In this document: positions 1-5,861 of the stretch, piece after piece
Numbering within the stretch: the stretch's first letter is position 1
Layout: each line of letters starts with the position of its first letter
From: an uncultured Alistipes sp.
GTDB lineage: Bacteria > Bacteroidota > Bacteroidia > Bacteroidales > Rikenellaceae
Assembly (NCBI GenBank): GCA_910586375.1
Contig: CAJUIE010000064.1
Location: 1-9,529, forward strand
DNA length: 9,529 nucleotides
Direction of reading: 5' to 3'
The notes under the pieces: model-generated
Told to the model about the DNA's origin: nothing
The model's database searches: none
What the model saw: only the letters and a program-made list of their open reading frames with translations
Program-made: the position numbers and the translations under genes

Positions 1-507
1 GGTTGGCCGAAGGCTTGGGCAGCATTCCGTCTGGCGAAAGACGTATGGGCGGAAGACACCGCAGGCGAGGATGCCAAAGCGGCATTCCAACGCGAAATGA
101 TCTTCCCTGTCGGAGAGCCCAATACGGCCTATGCGAAGTATTTCACCGGCAACAGTTACCTTACATCGGTTTCGCGTGAGCAGGTGAATATTTCCAACGT
201 GACTTTCGAGCCTCGCTGCCGCAACAACTGGCACATCCATAAAGCCACGAAAGGCGGTGGCCAGATGCTCGTCGGCGTGGCCGGGCGTGGCTGGTATCAG
301 GAAGAGGGGAAACCGGCGGTAGAGATTCTGCCCGGCACGGTCATCCACATTCCGGCGAACGTGAAACACTGGCACGGAGCAGCGGCCGATAGTTGGTTCG
401 CCCACCTGGCATTCGGGATTGCAGGCGAGAACACTTCCAATGAGTGGCTGGAACCGGTGACGGACGAAGCGTACGACCGTCTCGGCGGCCCTCCTTGTCG
501 CGAATAG
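1..507 (+). CDS. Carboxymuconolactone decarboxylase/cupin fusion protein, 5' end missing
   Basis: The reading frame is open from the first base of the window to the TAG at 505-507, so this is the C-terminal 168 residues of a longer protein. The first 20 or so residues (GWPKAWAAFRLAKDVW) resemble the last helix of a carboxymuconolactone decarboxylase/AhpD-like domain. A cupin domain begins after them, around IFPVGEPN. Cupin motif 1 is visible as WHIHKATKGGGQ, where two histidines would bind the metal and Gln replaces the more usual Glu. Motif 2 is PGTVIHIPANVKHWHGA. Such CMD-cupin fusions are common in Bacteroidales, and their substrate is not known to me. The internal ATG at 97 is not the start, because homology-like sequence continues upstream of it. 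The gene converges on the DUF1573 gene. Confidence 0.85.
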   Translation, partial: GWPKAWAAFRLAKDVWAEDTAGEDAKAAFQREMIFPVGEPNTAYAKYFTGNSYLTSVSREQVNISNVTFEPRCRNNWHIHKATKGGGQMLVGVAGRGWYQEEGKPAVEILPGTVIHIPANVKHWHGAAADSWFAHLAFGIAGENTSNEWLEPVTDEAYDRLGGPPCRE

Positions 508-542
508 GCAGGGTAGCGGCTTCGGATCCTGCCGTCGCAAAC

Positions 543-565
543 AAAAAACCGGCTCACTTTGCCGA
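543..565 (-). terminator. Possible weak intrinsic terminator of the DUF1573 gene
   Basis: Read on the minus strand, a short CGGC/GCCG stem with a 7-nt loop is followed directly by six T (A543-A548 on the plus strand). The stem overlaps the TGA stop codon at 554-556. The stem has only 4-5 bp, so the call is tentative. A separate 6-bp inverted repeat, GGCAGG/CCTGCC at 507-512/528-533, follows the cupin gene but lacks a T-run. Confidence 0.35.
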
Positions 566-997
566 AACGACGGTTCCCTGAATAGCGAAGGTGGCAGGAG
601 CTTGGGCTGCGCTGTGCCGGACAACTATTTTCTTGAAAAATGTCCCCGGATCCTCAGCCGTATAGCGCACATCGATAATCATCTTATCGCCTGGAGCAAG
701 CGGTTTTTTGTCCCACCTGATCTTCGTACAATGACACGAAGTATAGACATCGAGAACGGCCAAAGGCTTCCCGGTCCCATTGGTGGCGACAACCTGCACG
801 TCGCGGCTTTCACCCAGAGGTATTTCCCCCAGATCGAGGAGCACAGGTTCGAATTGCAGCGCCCCGGCACTCTCGGCGCGACCATTTTCTGTGTCGGCAC
901 TCCGGGCCCGAATACCCGGCCCGTCGGCTTGTGCAACTCGTCGTCCGCACGCGGCGCAAGTCACCGCCAGAATCAAACAAATCAAGATTTTACGCAT
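554..997 (-). CDS. DUF1573 family lipoprotein
   Basis: This is a 147-residue protein starting MRKILICL. An upstream in-frame ATG at 1111 would add 38 residues without a signal peptide. The chosen ATG gives a proper lipoprotein signal peptide (basic start, hydrophobic core, lipobox-like CAAC with Cys17) and has a GAGGG sequence a few bases upstream. A low-complexity linker follows to about residue 45. A DUF1573 domain (about residues 47-145) then carries the family hallmark TSCHCT at 87-91 (usually TSCGCT), followed by the APGD turn and a beta-rich end. DUF1573 proteins are common exported proteins of Bacteroidetes with an Ig-like fold and no assigned activity. A TATTTTTA sequence at 1058-1065 (minus) is a possible but weak -7 element. 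The gene might alternatively be read from the promoter-like site near 1239-1269. Confidence 0.85.
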   Translation of the reverse strand: MRKILICLILAVTCAACGRRVAQADGPGIRARSADTENGRAESAGALQFEPVLLDLGEIPLGESRDVQVVATNGTGKPLAVLDVYTSCHCTKIRWDKKPLAPGDKMIIDVRYTAEDPGTFFKKIVVRHSAAQAPATFAIQGTVVSAK

Positions 998-1091
998 ATC
1001 CCTCATTTTGTGCCACCCCGAAACCCCGATTCGGGCTCTGCTGCGGCTTTCCAGCGATAAAAATAGAAAAAAGAGGCCATAATTAATCTTT

Positions 1092-1110
1092 TGTGGAAAA
1101 ATATTCCACA
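1092..1110. repeat. 7-bp inverted repeat upstream of the DUF1573 gene
   Basis: TGTGGAA (1092-1098) and TTCCACA (1104-1110) form a perfect 7-bp inverted repeat around a 5-nt AT-only centre. It lies about 95 nt upstream of the DUF1573 start, in the leader or promoter area. It could be an operator or an RNA hairpin, and the sequence alone does not decide. Confidence 0.35.
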
Positions 1111-1143
1111 CAAATGCTGTTCCATGTGCGGGTTACGGGCCTC

Positions 1144-1175
1144 AAAAAAAAAGCCTTCCGGTAGTCCGGAAGGCT
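1144..1175 (-). terminator. Strong intrinsic terminator on the minus strand with no gene before it
   Basis: AGCCTTCCGG (1152-1161) pairs perfectly with CCGGAAGGCT (1166-1175) around a TAGT loop. On the minus strand the stem runs straight into nine T (A1144-A1152). On the plus strand there is no T-run, so it is directional. The nearest gene on its right is rho, which runs the other way, so it must end a short transcript starting between here and rho. Confidence 0.8.
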
Positions 1176-1232
1176 CCACACACACAAAACATTAACAATA
1201 CGACAATCGTATGGCTGAATAACTCGTTATTA
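1144..1232 (-). ncRNA. Candidate small RNA (or attenuated leader) made of three hairpins
   Basis: A transcript starting near 1232 and ending at the strong terminator would be about 90 nt and almost wholly hairpin. In minus-strand order it holds an AATAA/TTATT stem (1218-1231), a perfect 6-bp ATACGA/TCGTAT stem with a 3-nt loop (1198-1212), and the 10-bp terminator stem (1152-1175). A promoter-like sequence lies at the right distance upstream (1239-1269). I recognise no RNA family. The alternative is a leader that terminates early and controls the DUF1573 gene, whose start is 147 nt further on. No antiterminator pairing was obvious by eye. Confidence 0.4.
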
Positions 1233-1238
1233 CCAATG

Positions 1239-1269
1239 CAAAGGTCGTGCAAAACCCGATACCAGGCAA
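1239..1269 (-). promoter_or_regulatory. Promoter-like sequence for the minus-strand RNA
   Basis: On the minus strand a TTG (plus 1267-1269) is followed after 20 nt by GACCTTTG (plus 1239-1246). The Bacteroidetes primary promoter is TTG, 19-20 nt, TAnnTTTG, so only the first base of the -7 element deviates. A start near 1232 would place the three hairpins at the very 5' end of the transcript. Confidence 0.35.
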
Positions 1270-1325
1270 TCGCAATTTTCAGGTATTTTGCAACCCCCAA
1301 CCTCCAGACGCTCCCACTTTTTATT

Positions 1326-1354
1326 TTGATATTCGAAATAATGCACTATCTTTG
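1326..1354 (+). promoter_or_regulatory. Promoter of rho
   Basis: TTG at 1326-1328 and TATCTTTG at 1347-1354 are 18 nt apart, matching the Bacteroidetes sigma-ABfr type consensus (TTG and TAnnTTTG). Transcription would start near 1360 and leave a leader of about 55 nt before the rho ATG. Confidence 0.75.
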
Positions 1355-1371
1355 CATCGCATTCTCCACAT

Positions 1372-1387
1372 CCGGACGTTCGTCCGG
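1372..1387 (+). other. Hairpin in the rho leader
   Basis: CCGGAC (1372-1377) and GTCCGG (1382-1387) pair around a GTTC loop, 29 nt before the rho start codon and inside the predicted 5' untranslated leader. rho is autoregulated in several bacteria, so a role in control is possible, but nothing here shows it. Confidence 0.35.
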
Positions 1388-1416
1388 GGCGAAAACAATC
1401 TTTTTACAGAAACGAC

Positions 1417-3051
1417 ATGCAGGATTTAAAAGCGCTCGAAGGCAAGAACTTGGCCGAGTTGCGCGAAATAGCCCGAAAACTCGGAATCACCGACGTAATG
1501 ATAAAGAAACGCGAACTGATCGAAAAAATCGCAGGCGCCCCGACGACGGAGGCCCCCGTCGTAATCAAAAAAACACGGGGCAGAACGCGCAACCAGGCAG
1601 CCGACAACGAAACCCCGGCTTCCGAATCCGCTGCATCCGCCGAAATGGCCGTGCACACTCCACGCGGGCGTCGCCCCCGCATTGCCCAGGCAGAAGCTGG
1701 CCAGGAGGCAACGCCCGATTTCCGGAATCCTGCTCCCGCCGCCGAGTCAGAAACGCCCACCAACGAAGAGCCGCAGCCCAAACGCCGCGGCAGAAAGCCG
1801 AAAGTCCAGAATCAGTCACAGCCGGCACATCAAGCAAATCAACAGGTTTTCGCCGAACCTCTCTACCACGACGCCACCCATCGCGAGCAGCTCTCCGTCA
1901 CCCCGGAACAAGAGGTCATCACCAAGGATGACTTTGCCGGTGAAATCGAGGGTGAGGGCGTACTGGAGGTGATGCCCGACGGTTATGGATTCCTTCGCTC
2001 GGCCGATTACAACTACCTCAATTCGCCCGACGACATCTACGTCTCGCCGTCGCAAATCAAGCTCTTCGGCCTCAAACCCGGTGACACGGTGAACGGCGCC
2101 ATCCGCCCCCCCAAGGAGGGCGAAAAGTACTTCCCGCTGGTGCGCGTGAACGAAATCAACGGTCTGAAGCCCGACTATGTACGCGACCGCGTACAATTCG
2201 AATACATGACACCGCTCTTCCCGAGCGAGAAGTTCTGCCTGACGGGCAACGGCCATAACAACCTCTCGACACGCATCGTCGACCTCTTCTCACCCATTGG
2301 TAAGGGACAGCGCGCCCTGATCGTCGCTCAACCCAAGACGGGTAAGACGATGTTGTTGCAGTCGATAGCCAACGCCATAGCCGACAACCACCCAGAGGTC
2401 TACATGATCGTGCTGCTCATAGACGAACGCCCTGAGGAAGTGACCGAAATGGCCCGCAACGTCAAGGCGGAAGTCGTAGCCTCGACCTTCGACGAGCAGG
2501 CGTCGCGCCACGTCAAGGTGGCCGAAATGGTACTCGAAAAGGCCAAGCGCATGGTCGAATGCGGCCACGACGTGGTGATCTTCCTCGACTCGATCACCCG
2601 TCTGGCCCGGGCCTACAACTCCGTGCAACCCGCCTCGGGCAAGGTCCTTTCGGGTGGTGTCGATGCCAACGCCCTGCACAAGCCCAAACGCTTCTTCGGC
2701 GCGGCCCGCAATACCGAAGAAAAGGGCTCGCTGACGATCATCGCAACGGCCCTTATCGACACCGGGTCGAAGATGGACGAAGTGATCTTCGAGGAGTTCA
2801 AGGGTACGGGCAACATGGAACTTCAACTTGACCGCAAACTCTCCAACAAACGCGTCTACCCGGCCGTTGACGTCATCGCTTCGGGTACGCGCCGCGAAGA
2901 CCTGCTGCTCCCGCGCGAGGTGATGAACCGCACGTGGGTATTGCGCAAATACCTCTCGGACATGACGCCCGTCGAAGCAATGGAGTTCCTCCAGAAACAG
3001 ATGGGCCCGACCGAGAGCAACGAGGAGTTCCTCGCCACAATGAATCATTAA
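1417..3051 (+). CDS. rho: Transcription termination factor Rho
   Basis: Rho is a hexameric RNA-dependent ATPase that loads on untranslated RNA and dissociates RNA polymerase. The 544-residue protein has a SAP-like Rho N-domain at residues 1-40. A charged, Pro/Ala/Gln-rich, probably disordered insertion at about 41-170 holds three basic RGR-type patches (near 52-58, 82-88, 122-129). The cold-shock-like primary RNA-binding domain spans about 176-250. The ATPase domain has Walker A QPKTGKT (305-311), Walker [18 protein letters not shown] (385-401), the Q-loop SGGVDANAL (412-420) and the R-loop around 449-453. The insertion makes it over 100 residues longer than E. coli Rho, as is usual in Bacteroidetes. 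The start at 1417 fits the promoter and has no obvious Shine-Dalgarno sequence. Confidence 0.98.
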   Translation: MQDLKALEGKNLAELREIARKLGITDVMIKKRELIEKIAGAPTTEAPVVIKKTRGRTRNQAADNETPASESAASAEMAVHTPRGRRPRIAQAEAGQEATPDFRNPAPAAESETPTNEEPQPKRRGRKPKVQNQSQPAHQANQQVFAEPLYHDATHREQLSVTPEQEVITKDDFAGEIEGEGVLEVMPDGYGFLRSADYNYLNSPDDIYVSPSQIKLFGLKPGDTVNGAIRPPKEGEKYFPLVRVNEINGLKPDYVRDRVQFEYMTPLFPSEKFCLTGNGHNNLSTRIVDLFSPIGKGQRALIVAQPKTGKTMLLQSIANAIADNHPEVYMIVLLIDERPEEVTEMARNVKAEVVASTFDEQASRHVKVAEMVLEKAKRMVECGHDVVIFLDSITRLARAYNSVQPASGKVLSGGVDANALHKPKRFFGAARNTEEKGSLTIIATALIDTGSKMDEVIFEEFKGTGNMELQLDRKLSNKRVYPAVDVIASGTRREDLLLPREVMNRTWVLRKYLSDMTPVEAMEFLQKQMGPTESNEEFLATMNH

Positions 3052-3062
3052 GACGTGTACGA

Positions 3063-3839
3063 ATGAAACGACTGTTGCTGCTGCTGCTGTGTCTGGTGCT
3101 GTTGCAAAATGCCGGCGCATGGGGGCAAAAAGGCCACGACGTCGTGGCCTACATCGCCGAATGTCACCTGACACCCCGGGCCGCCAGAAACATCGACAAG
3201 GTGCTGGGCGGCCATTCGCCCGTCTACTACGCCAACTGGCTCGACAACGCCAGCCACACACCCGAATATGCCTTTACAAAGACGTGGCACTACCTGAACA
3301 TCGACCAGGGGCAGAGCCTTGACACGGCACCCGCAAATCCCGCAGGCAACGTTCTGCAAGCCATCGAATCGATAGTTGTCCGGTTGAAAGACGGCGGCCT
3401 GCCGCCCGAAGAGGAGGCTCTGAACCTCAAGATGTTGATCCACTTAGTCGGCGACCTTCACTGTCCCCTGCACACAGGACATCTGAGCGACTTGGGCGGC
3501 AACCGCGTACCGGTGCTCTTCTTCTCGAAAGCGACAAACCTCCATTCGGTATGGGATACCGATTTACCCGAAGCAGCCCACCGCTGGAGCTACACCGAGT
3601 GGCAACAGCAAGTCGACCGGCTCCCTGCGTGCGATGCTGCGGCCATACAGTCAGGTACACCGCGCGACTGGCTCTTAGAGACTCACGACATCTGCAAAGA
3701 GATATACACGGCAACACCCGAAGGTTCGAAAATATCCTACGACTACATTGCCCGTTACACGCCCCTTATCGAGCAACAATTTCTGCGTGGTGGTCTTCGT
3801 CTGGCCCGCCTGCTCAACGAGATATACAGCGGAAAATAG
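3063..3839 (+). CDS. Secreted S1/P1-type zinc nuclease
   Basis: The 258-residue protein begins MKRLLLLLL, a clear signal peptide predicted to be cut after AGA-19. Cleavage leaves Trp20 as the mature N-terminus, which in P1/S1 nucleases is itself a zinc ligand. The other expected ligands of the three-zinc site are present in the family order: His25, Asp61, His76, His127, Asp131, His137, His161 and Asp165, including HLVGDLHCPLH and NLHSVWDTDL. The family hydrolyses single-stranded nucleic acids and 3'-nucleotides, so this enzyme probably salvages phosphate and nucleosides outside the cytoplasm. It starts 11 nt after rho and may be read from the rho promoter. A longer open frame begins inside rho at 2934 but would bury the signal peptide, so 3063 was chosen. 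Confidence 0.9.
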   Translation: MKRLLLLLLCLVLLQNAGAWGQKGHDVVAYIAECHLTPRAARNIDKVLGGHSPVYYANWLDNASHTPEYAFTKTWHYLNIDQGQSLDTAPANPAGNVLQAIESIVVRLKDGGLPPEEEALNLKMLIHLVGDLHCPLHTGHLSDLGGNRVPVLFFSKATNLHSVWDTDLPEAAHRWSYTEWQQQVDRLPACDAAAIQSGTPRDWLLETHDICKEIYTATPEGSKISYDYIARYTPLIEQQFLRGGLRLARLLNEIYSGK

Positions 3840-3840
3840 G

Positions 3841-4047
3841 GGTGGTATCTATCCCGCTTCGGGTATCCGCGCCAGCCATTCCGGCGCTCTGGGCAGTGTG
3901 GGCACGAATGGTTACGCCTGGAGCAGTTCGCCTTCCTCGGCGACGAGCGTGTACGGGTCGTATCTGGACTTCTACAGTTCCAACATGAACCCCGAAAACC
4001 ACTACGATCGTGCGTACGGTTTCCCCGTTCGCTGCGTGCAGGAATAA
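3841..4047 (+). pseudogene. Orphan 3' gene end of a lectin/FISUMP-like protein, DGR variable-repeat-like (copy 1)
   Basis: One base after the nuclease stop, a frame shifted by +1 from that gene encodes GGIYPASGIR through to AYGFPVRCVQE and a TAA at 4045-4047. The pattern (YPASG..., VG..GY.WSSSP, GFPVRCV) is the C-terminal end of FISUMP/C-type-lectin-like Bacteroidetes surface proteins, which are often targets of diversity-generating retroelements. There is no start codon, signal peptide or N-terminal part, and the frame upstream lies in the nuclease gene, so this is a fragment or cassette rather than a gene. Many positions after residue 20 are NNC codons (TAC, GAC, TTC, CAC, AAC), as expected of AAC template codons mutated at adenines. 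It resembles copy 2 near 7542. Confidence 0.6.
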
Positions 4048-4156
4048 GAGAGGGGGGGGGTAGAGACCGCCTTGTGGACTTTGCCGAGGCGATGCCCATT
4101 TAAGACGAAGTCAAAGTGGCGCCTCCAAAGGGGGCGCCAGGAATAAAAGAAAGGGG
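4039..4156 (+). repeat. Direct repeats of CAGGAATAA plus G-rich run flanking the cassette tail
   Basis: CAGGAATAAGAGAGGGG starts at 4039, overlapping the end of the cassette reading frame, and extends into a run of nine G (4052-4060). A degenerate copy, CAGGAATAAAAGAAAGGGG, starts at 4138, exactly 99 nt later and directly after the hairpin. A third copy with nine G lies at 7815-7839, after the hairpin of cassette 2. The two copies bracket the tail element. Confidence 0.55.
4076..4146 (+). repeat. Conserved cassette tail with GC-rich hairpin (copy 1)
   Basis: Two blocks are identical to the region behind cassette 2: GGACTTTGCCGAGGCG (4076-4091) and a 34-nt block (4113-4146). The second block contains the stem TGGCGCCTCC (4117-4126) and GGGGGCGCCA (4130-4139) around an AAA loop, ten pairs with one G-T. 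No T-run follows on either strand, so it is not a standard intrinsic terminator. Its position 70 nt behind a variable-repeat-like sequence recalls the DNA hairpin that helps target recognition in DGRs. Confidence 0.7.
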
Positions 4157-4158
4157 TG

Positions 4159-4244
4159 TACTCGGAGCGGGAATCGAACCCGCACGACCATTGCTGGTCA
4201 CAGGATTTTAAGTCCGGCGTGTCTACCTATTCCACCATCCGAGC
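4159..4244 (-). tRNA. tRNA-Leu(UAA)
   Basis: The 86-nt minus-strand sequence folds as a class II tRNA. The acceptor is GCTCGGA/TCCGAGT with a G-U first pair and discriminator A, followed by a D arm and the anticodon loop CTTAAAA (anticodon UAA). The long variable arm has a GACC/GGTC stem, and the T arm is GCGGG-TTCGATT-CCCGC. CCA is not encoded, as is usual in Bacteroidetes. One anticodon-stem position (27-31 CCGGA against 39-43 TCCTG) is a C-U mismatch. The cassette tail ends 12 nt from the tRNA 3' end. Confidence 0.95.
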
Positions 4245-4267
4245 ATCTTCGTCTTACGAAAGACGCA

Positions 4268-4297
4268 CAAAAATAGCAAAAAAATCGCTACCCGCAA
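4268..4297 (-). promoter_or_regulatory. Promoter of tRNA-Leu
   Basis: On the minus strand TTG (plus 4295-4297) and TATTTTTG (plus 4268-4275) are 19 nt apart, a full match to the Bacteroidetes consensus. The -33 element overlaps the last codons of miaA. Transcription would start near 4261, leaving a short leader that contains a CGTCTT/AAGACG hairpin (4250-4265). Confidence 0.75.
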
Positions 4298-5190
4298 AAA
4301 TCAATATAACTTATCACAGCTTCCACTTCGTCGGGAGCAAACCAGTGCACCTCTTTGTCATGCCGAAACCACGTCAACTGCCGCTTGGCATAACGACGTG
4401 AATTGCGCTTGATAAGTTCTACGGCTTCGTCGCGCGTGATTTTCCCATCAAAATAATCGAACAGTTCGCGATAACCCACCGTTTGCAAAGCGTTGAGCGA
4501 ACGGAAAGGGTAGACGGCCCGCGCCTCTGCCTCAAGCCCCTGGGCCATCATCCGGTCAACGCGACGGTCAATGCGGCCGTAGAGCTCCTCGCGCGGCATA
4601 TCAAGACCGATTTTAAGGATCTGAAACGGACGTTCGCGCCGCGCACCCGTTCGCTGCTCCGAGAAAGGATGCCCAGTTGAGAGGCACACTTCGAGCGCCC
4701 GCACGACCCGCACCGCATTGCAACGATCTACGACGGAATAATAATTGGGATCGAGCCTCCGCAGCTCCCCGAGCAAAGCATCGAGCCCCTCCTCGTCGAG
4801 CCGCCGCATCAACGCCTCTCGCAGAACCGGATCAGCCTGCGGCAGGTCATCCATCCCCTCGCAGAGCGCGCGGATATAAAGCCCCGAGCCGCCAACAGCG
4901 ATCACGGTGTCGTGGGCAGCAAAGAGCTTTTCGAGCAATGCAAGCGCCTCGGCCTCATACTGGCCGCAGCTCAAGTTACACTTGAGGTCATGCGAGGCAA
5001 TAAAGTAATGTACAGCCTCTTGCAATTGCGAGTCGTCGGGCTGCGCCGTACCGATTTTTAATCCGCGGTACATCTGCCGCGAATCGGTCGAAAGAATCGG
5101 CGCGCCATAGTGGCGCGCCAGCCGGATACTAACATCGGTCTTGCCCGAACCGGTCGGACCGACCACGACGACAAGCCGCTTAATACTCAT
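4288..5190 (-). CDS. miaA: tRNA dimethylallyltransferase MiaA
   Basis: MiaA transfers the dimethylallyl group to N6 of A37 in tRNAs reading UNN codons, the first step towards ms2i6A. The 300-residue protein, of normal family length, begins MSIKRLVVVVGPTGSGKT with the P-loop at residues 11-18. STDSRQMYRGLKIGTAQP (34-51) holds the catalytic Asp36, GGSGLYIRAL lies near residue 100, and the C-terminal part holds the family motifs QTVGYRE and RRYAKRQLTWFR. A longer open frame upstream overlaps the preceding gene and lacks family sequence, so the ATG at 5190 was chosen. It overlaps the preceding pRiA4b-like gene by 11 nt, indicating co-transcription. The adjacent tRNA-Leu(UAA), with A37, is a plausible MiaA substrate. 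Confidence 0.97.
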   Translation of the reverse strand: MSIKRLVVVVGPTGSGKTDVSIRLARHYGAPILSTDSRQMYRGLKIGTAQPDDSQLQEAVHYFIASHDLKCNLSCGQYEAEALALLEKLFAAHDTVIAVGGSGLYIRALCEGMDDLPQADPVLREALMRRLDEEGLDALLGELRRLDPNYYSVVDRCNAVRVVRALEVCLSTGHPFSEQRTGARRERPFQILKIGLDMPREELYGRIDRRVDRMMAQGLEAEARAVYPFRSLNALQTVGYRELFDYFDGKITRDEAVELIKRNSRRYAKRQLTWFRHDKEVHWFAPDEVEAVISYIDFCG

Positions 5191-5689
5191 CGTCGTAGGC
5201 ATCGTCGCCCTCAAAATCGCTGAAGTCGCCCATAGCATCGTCAAAGATCGAACCCTCGTCACCGGCATTCGTCTTCGAAGGATCATACTGATCGGGGGCC
5301 TCAGCCTGAGCAAAAATTTCACGCGGATAACTGGCCTCAGGGTCGGCCTCAAAAGCTCCCGCAAGCTCCAGGTAATAAGCTCGATCACCAAATAAATCGA
5401 ACAAATAAATCAACCGGTCGCGGTGGTTGTGAACGATCTGTCCCAGCGTCACACGCTCCATCGCCTCGGGCCCATCGTCGCCACTGCCCATATCCATCGA
5501 GGTGAACTCACGCAGCTTCTCCCAGCGGTCGTCGGCCGTGAAGAACGAAGCCATGCAATCCTCGTATTCGAGCGACGAGAGAATAAAACGATGGAAGTCG
5601 AACAACGTCGTGTCGTACAGCACCTCATAATCGCGCACGAAACGGTCGTTTTCGTCGCTCAGCATCCGAAATCTGAAAACCATCGACAT
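5180..5689 (-). CDS. pRiA4b ORF-3-like (IS1096 passenger TnpR-like) protein
   Basis: The 169-residue protein begins MSMVFRFRMLSDEND and contains the pattern of the plasmid pRiA4b ORF-3-like domain: an early beta strand, FDFHRFILSSLEYEDCMASFF, then TLGQIVHNHRDRLIYLFDLFGDRAYYLELAG. The last 30 residues are strongly acidic (DDAMGDFSDFEGDDAYDDEY) and probably disordered. The family is widespread, often near mobile elements or as a chromosomal gene, and has no established function. Two ATGs, at 5689 and 5683, are possible starts. I took the first, about 25 nt from the predicted transcription start. The stop overlaps the miaA start by 11 nt, so the two genes form an operon in which translation may be coupled. 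Confidence 0.8.
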   Translation of the reverse strand: MSMVFRFRMLSDENDRFVRDYEVLYDTTLFDFHRFILSSLEYEDCMASFFTADDRWEKLREFTSMDMGSGDDGPEAMERVTLGQIVHNHRDRLIYLFDLFGDRAYYLELAGAFEADPEASYPREIFAQAEAPDQYDPSKTNAGDEGSIFDDAMGDFSDFEGDDAYDDEY

Positions 5690-5720
5690 CTTGAATAATC
5701 GTTTTTAAGGAATCTTTCTG

Positions 5721-5728
5721 CAAATATA
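5721..5728 (-). promoter_or_regulatory. -7 element of the pRiA4b-like/miaA operon promoter
   Basis: TATATTTG on the minus strand (plus 5721-5728) matches TAnnTTTG exactly and lies 32 nt before the first start codon, in an AT-rich stretch. No TTG is found at the usual 19-nt distance. The nearest is 14 nt away, so the -33 element is weak. Confidence 0.55.
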
Positions 5729-5786
5729 ATACTTTAAATCGGCAATCGTCCCGGTGGTGCGATTTTCGGATGCAACGCTACCGGCT

Positions 5787-5822
5787 TCTATCCCGCTTCT
5801 TTTTTGCAAAGGGCCTCCGCGG
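5787..5822 (+). repeat. Possible fragment of a third cassette plus a palindromic element
   Basis: TCTATCCCGCTTC (5787-5799) is identical to the first bases of cassette 1 (3848-3860), and the frame reads TGFYPAS, like GGIYPAS there. It breaks off into a T-run. Eleven nt later GGGCCTCCGCGG (5811-5822) is identical to a 12-mer at 7906-7917 behind cassette 2. The fragment lies downstream of the acyl-CoA reductase gene, on the opposite strand. The rest of 5690-5861 shows only the promoter above and an imperfect CCGGT/ACCGG inverted repeat at about 5751-5784. Confidence 0.3.
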
Positions 5823-5861
5823 GGGAAAGACGACGGCATGACGACCATTGGCCGCAAACAA

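Noticed and set aside
1003..1185. Small minus-strand open frame across the terminator region
   Set aside because: It spans the strong terminator stem and codes for no recognisable pattern. It is more likely leader or non-coding DNA.
2290..3261. Minus-strand open frame of 323 codons opposite rho
   Set aside because: It lies fully antisense to the conserved Rho ATPase domain and the start of the nuclease gene. High GC content explains the lack of stops.
3748..4047. Cassette 1 as a complete small gene starting at 3748
   Set aside because: The first 31 codons overlap the nuclease gene out of frame and do not look like protein. Family-like sequence starts only at 3841, so no plausible start codon exists.
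4117..4139. Cassette hairpin as the intrinsic terminator of the nuclease or tRNA-Leu gene
   Set aside because: No T-run follows the stem on either strand, and the identical copy at 7794-7816 stands behind unrelated sequence. It may still stall polymerase, but it is not the standard form.
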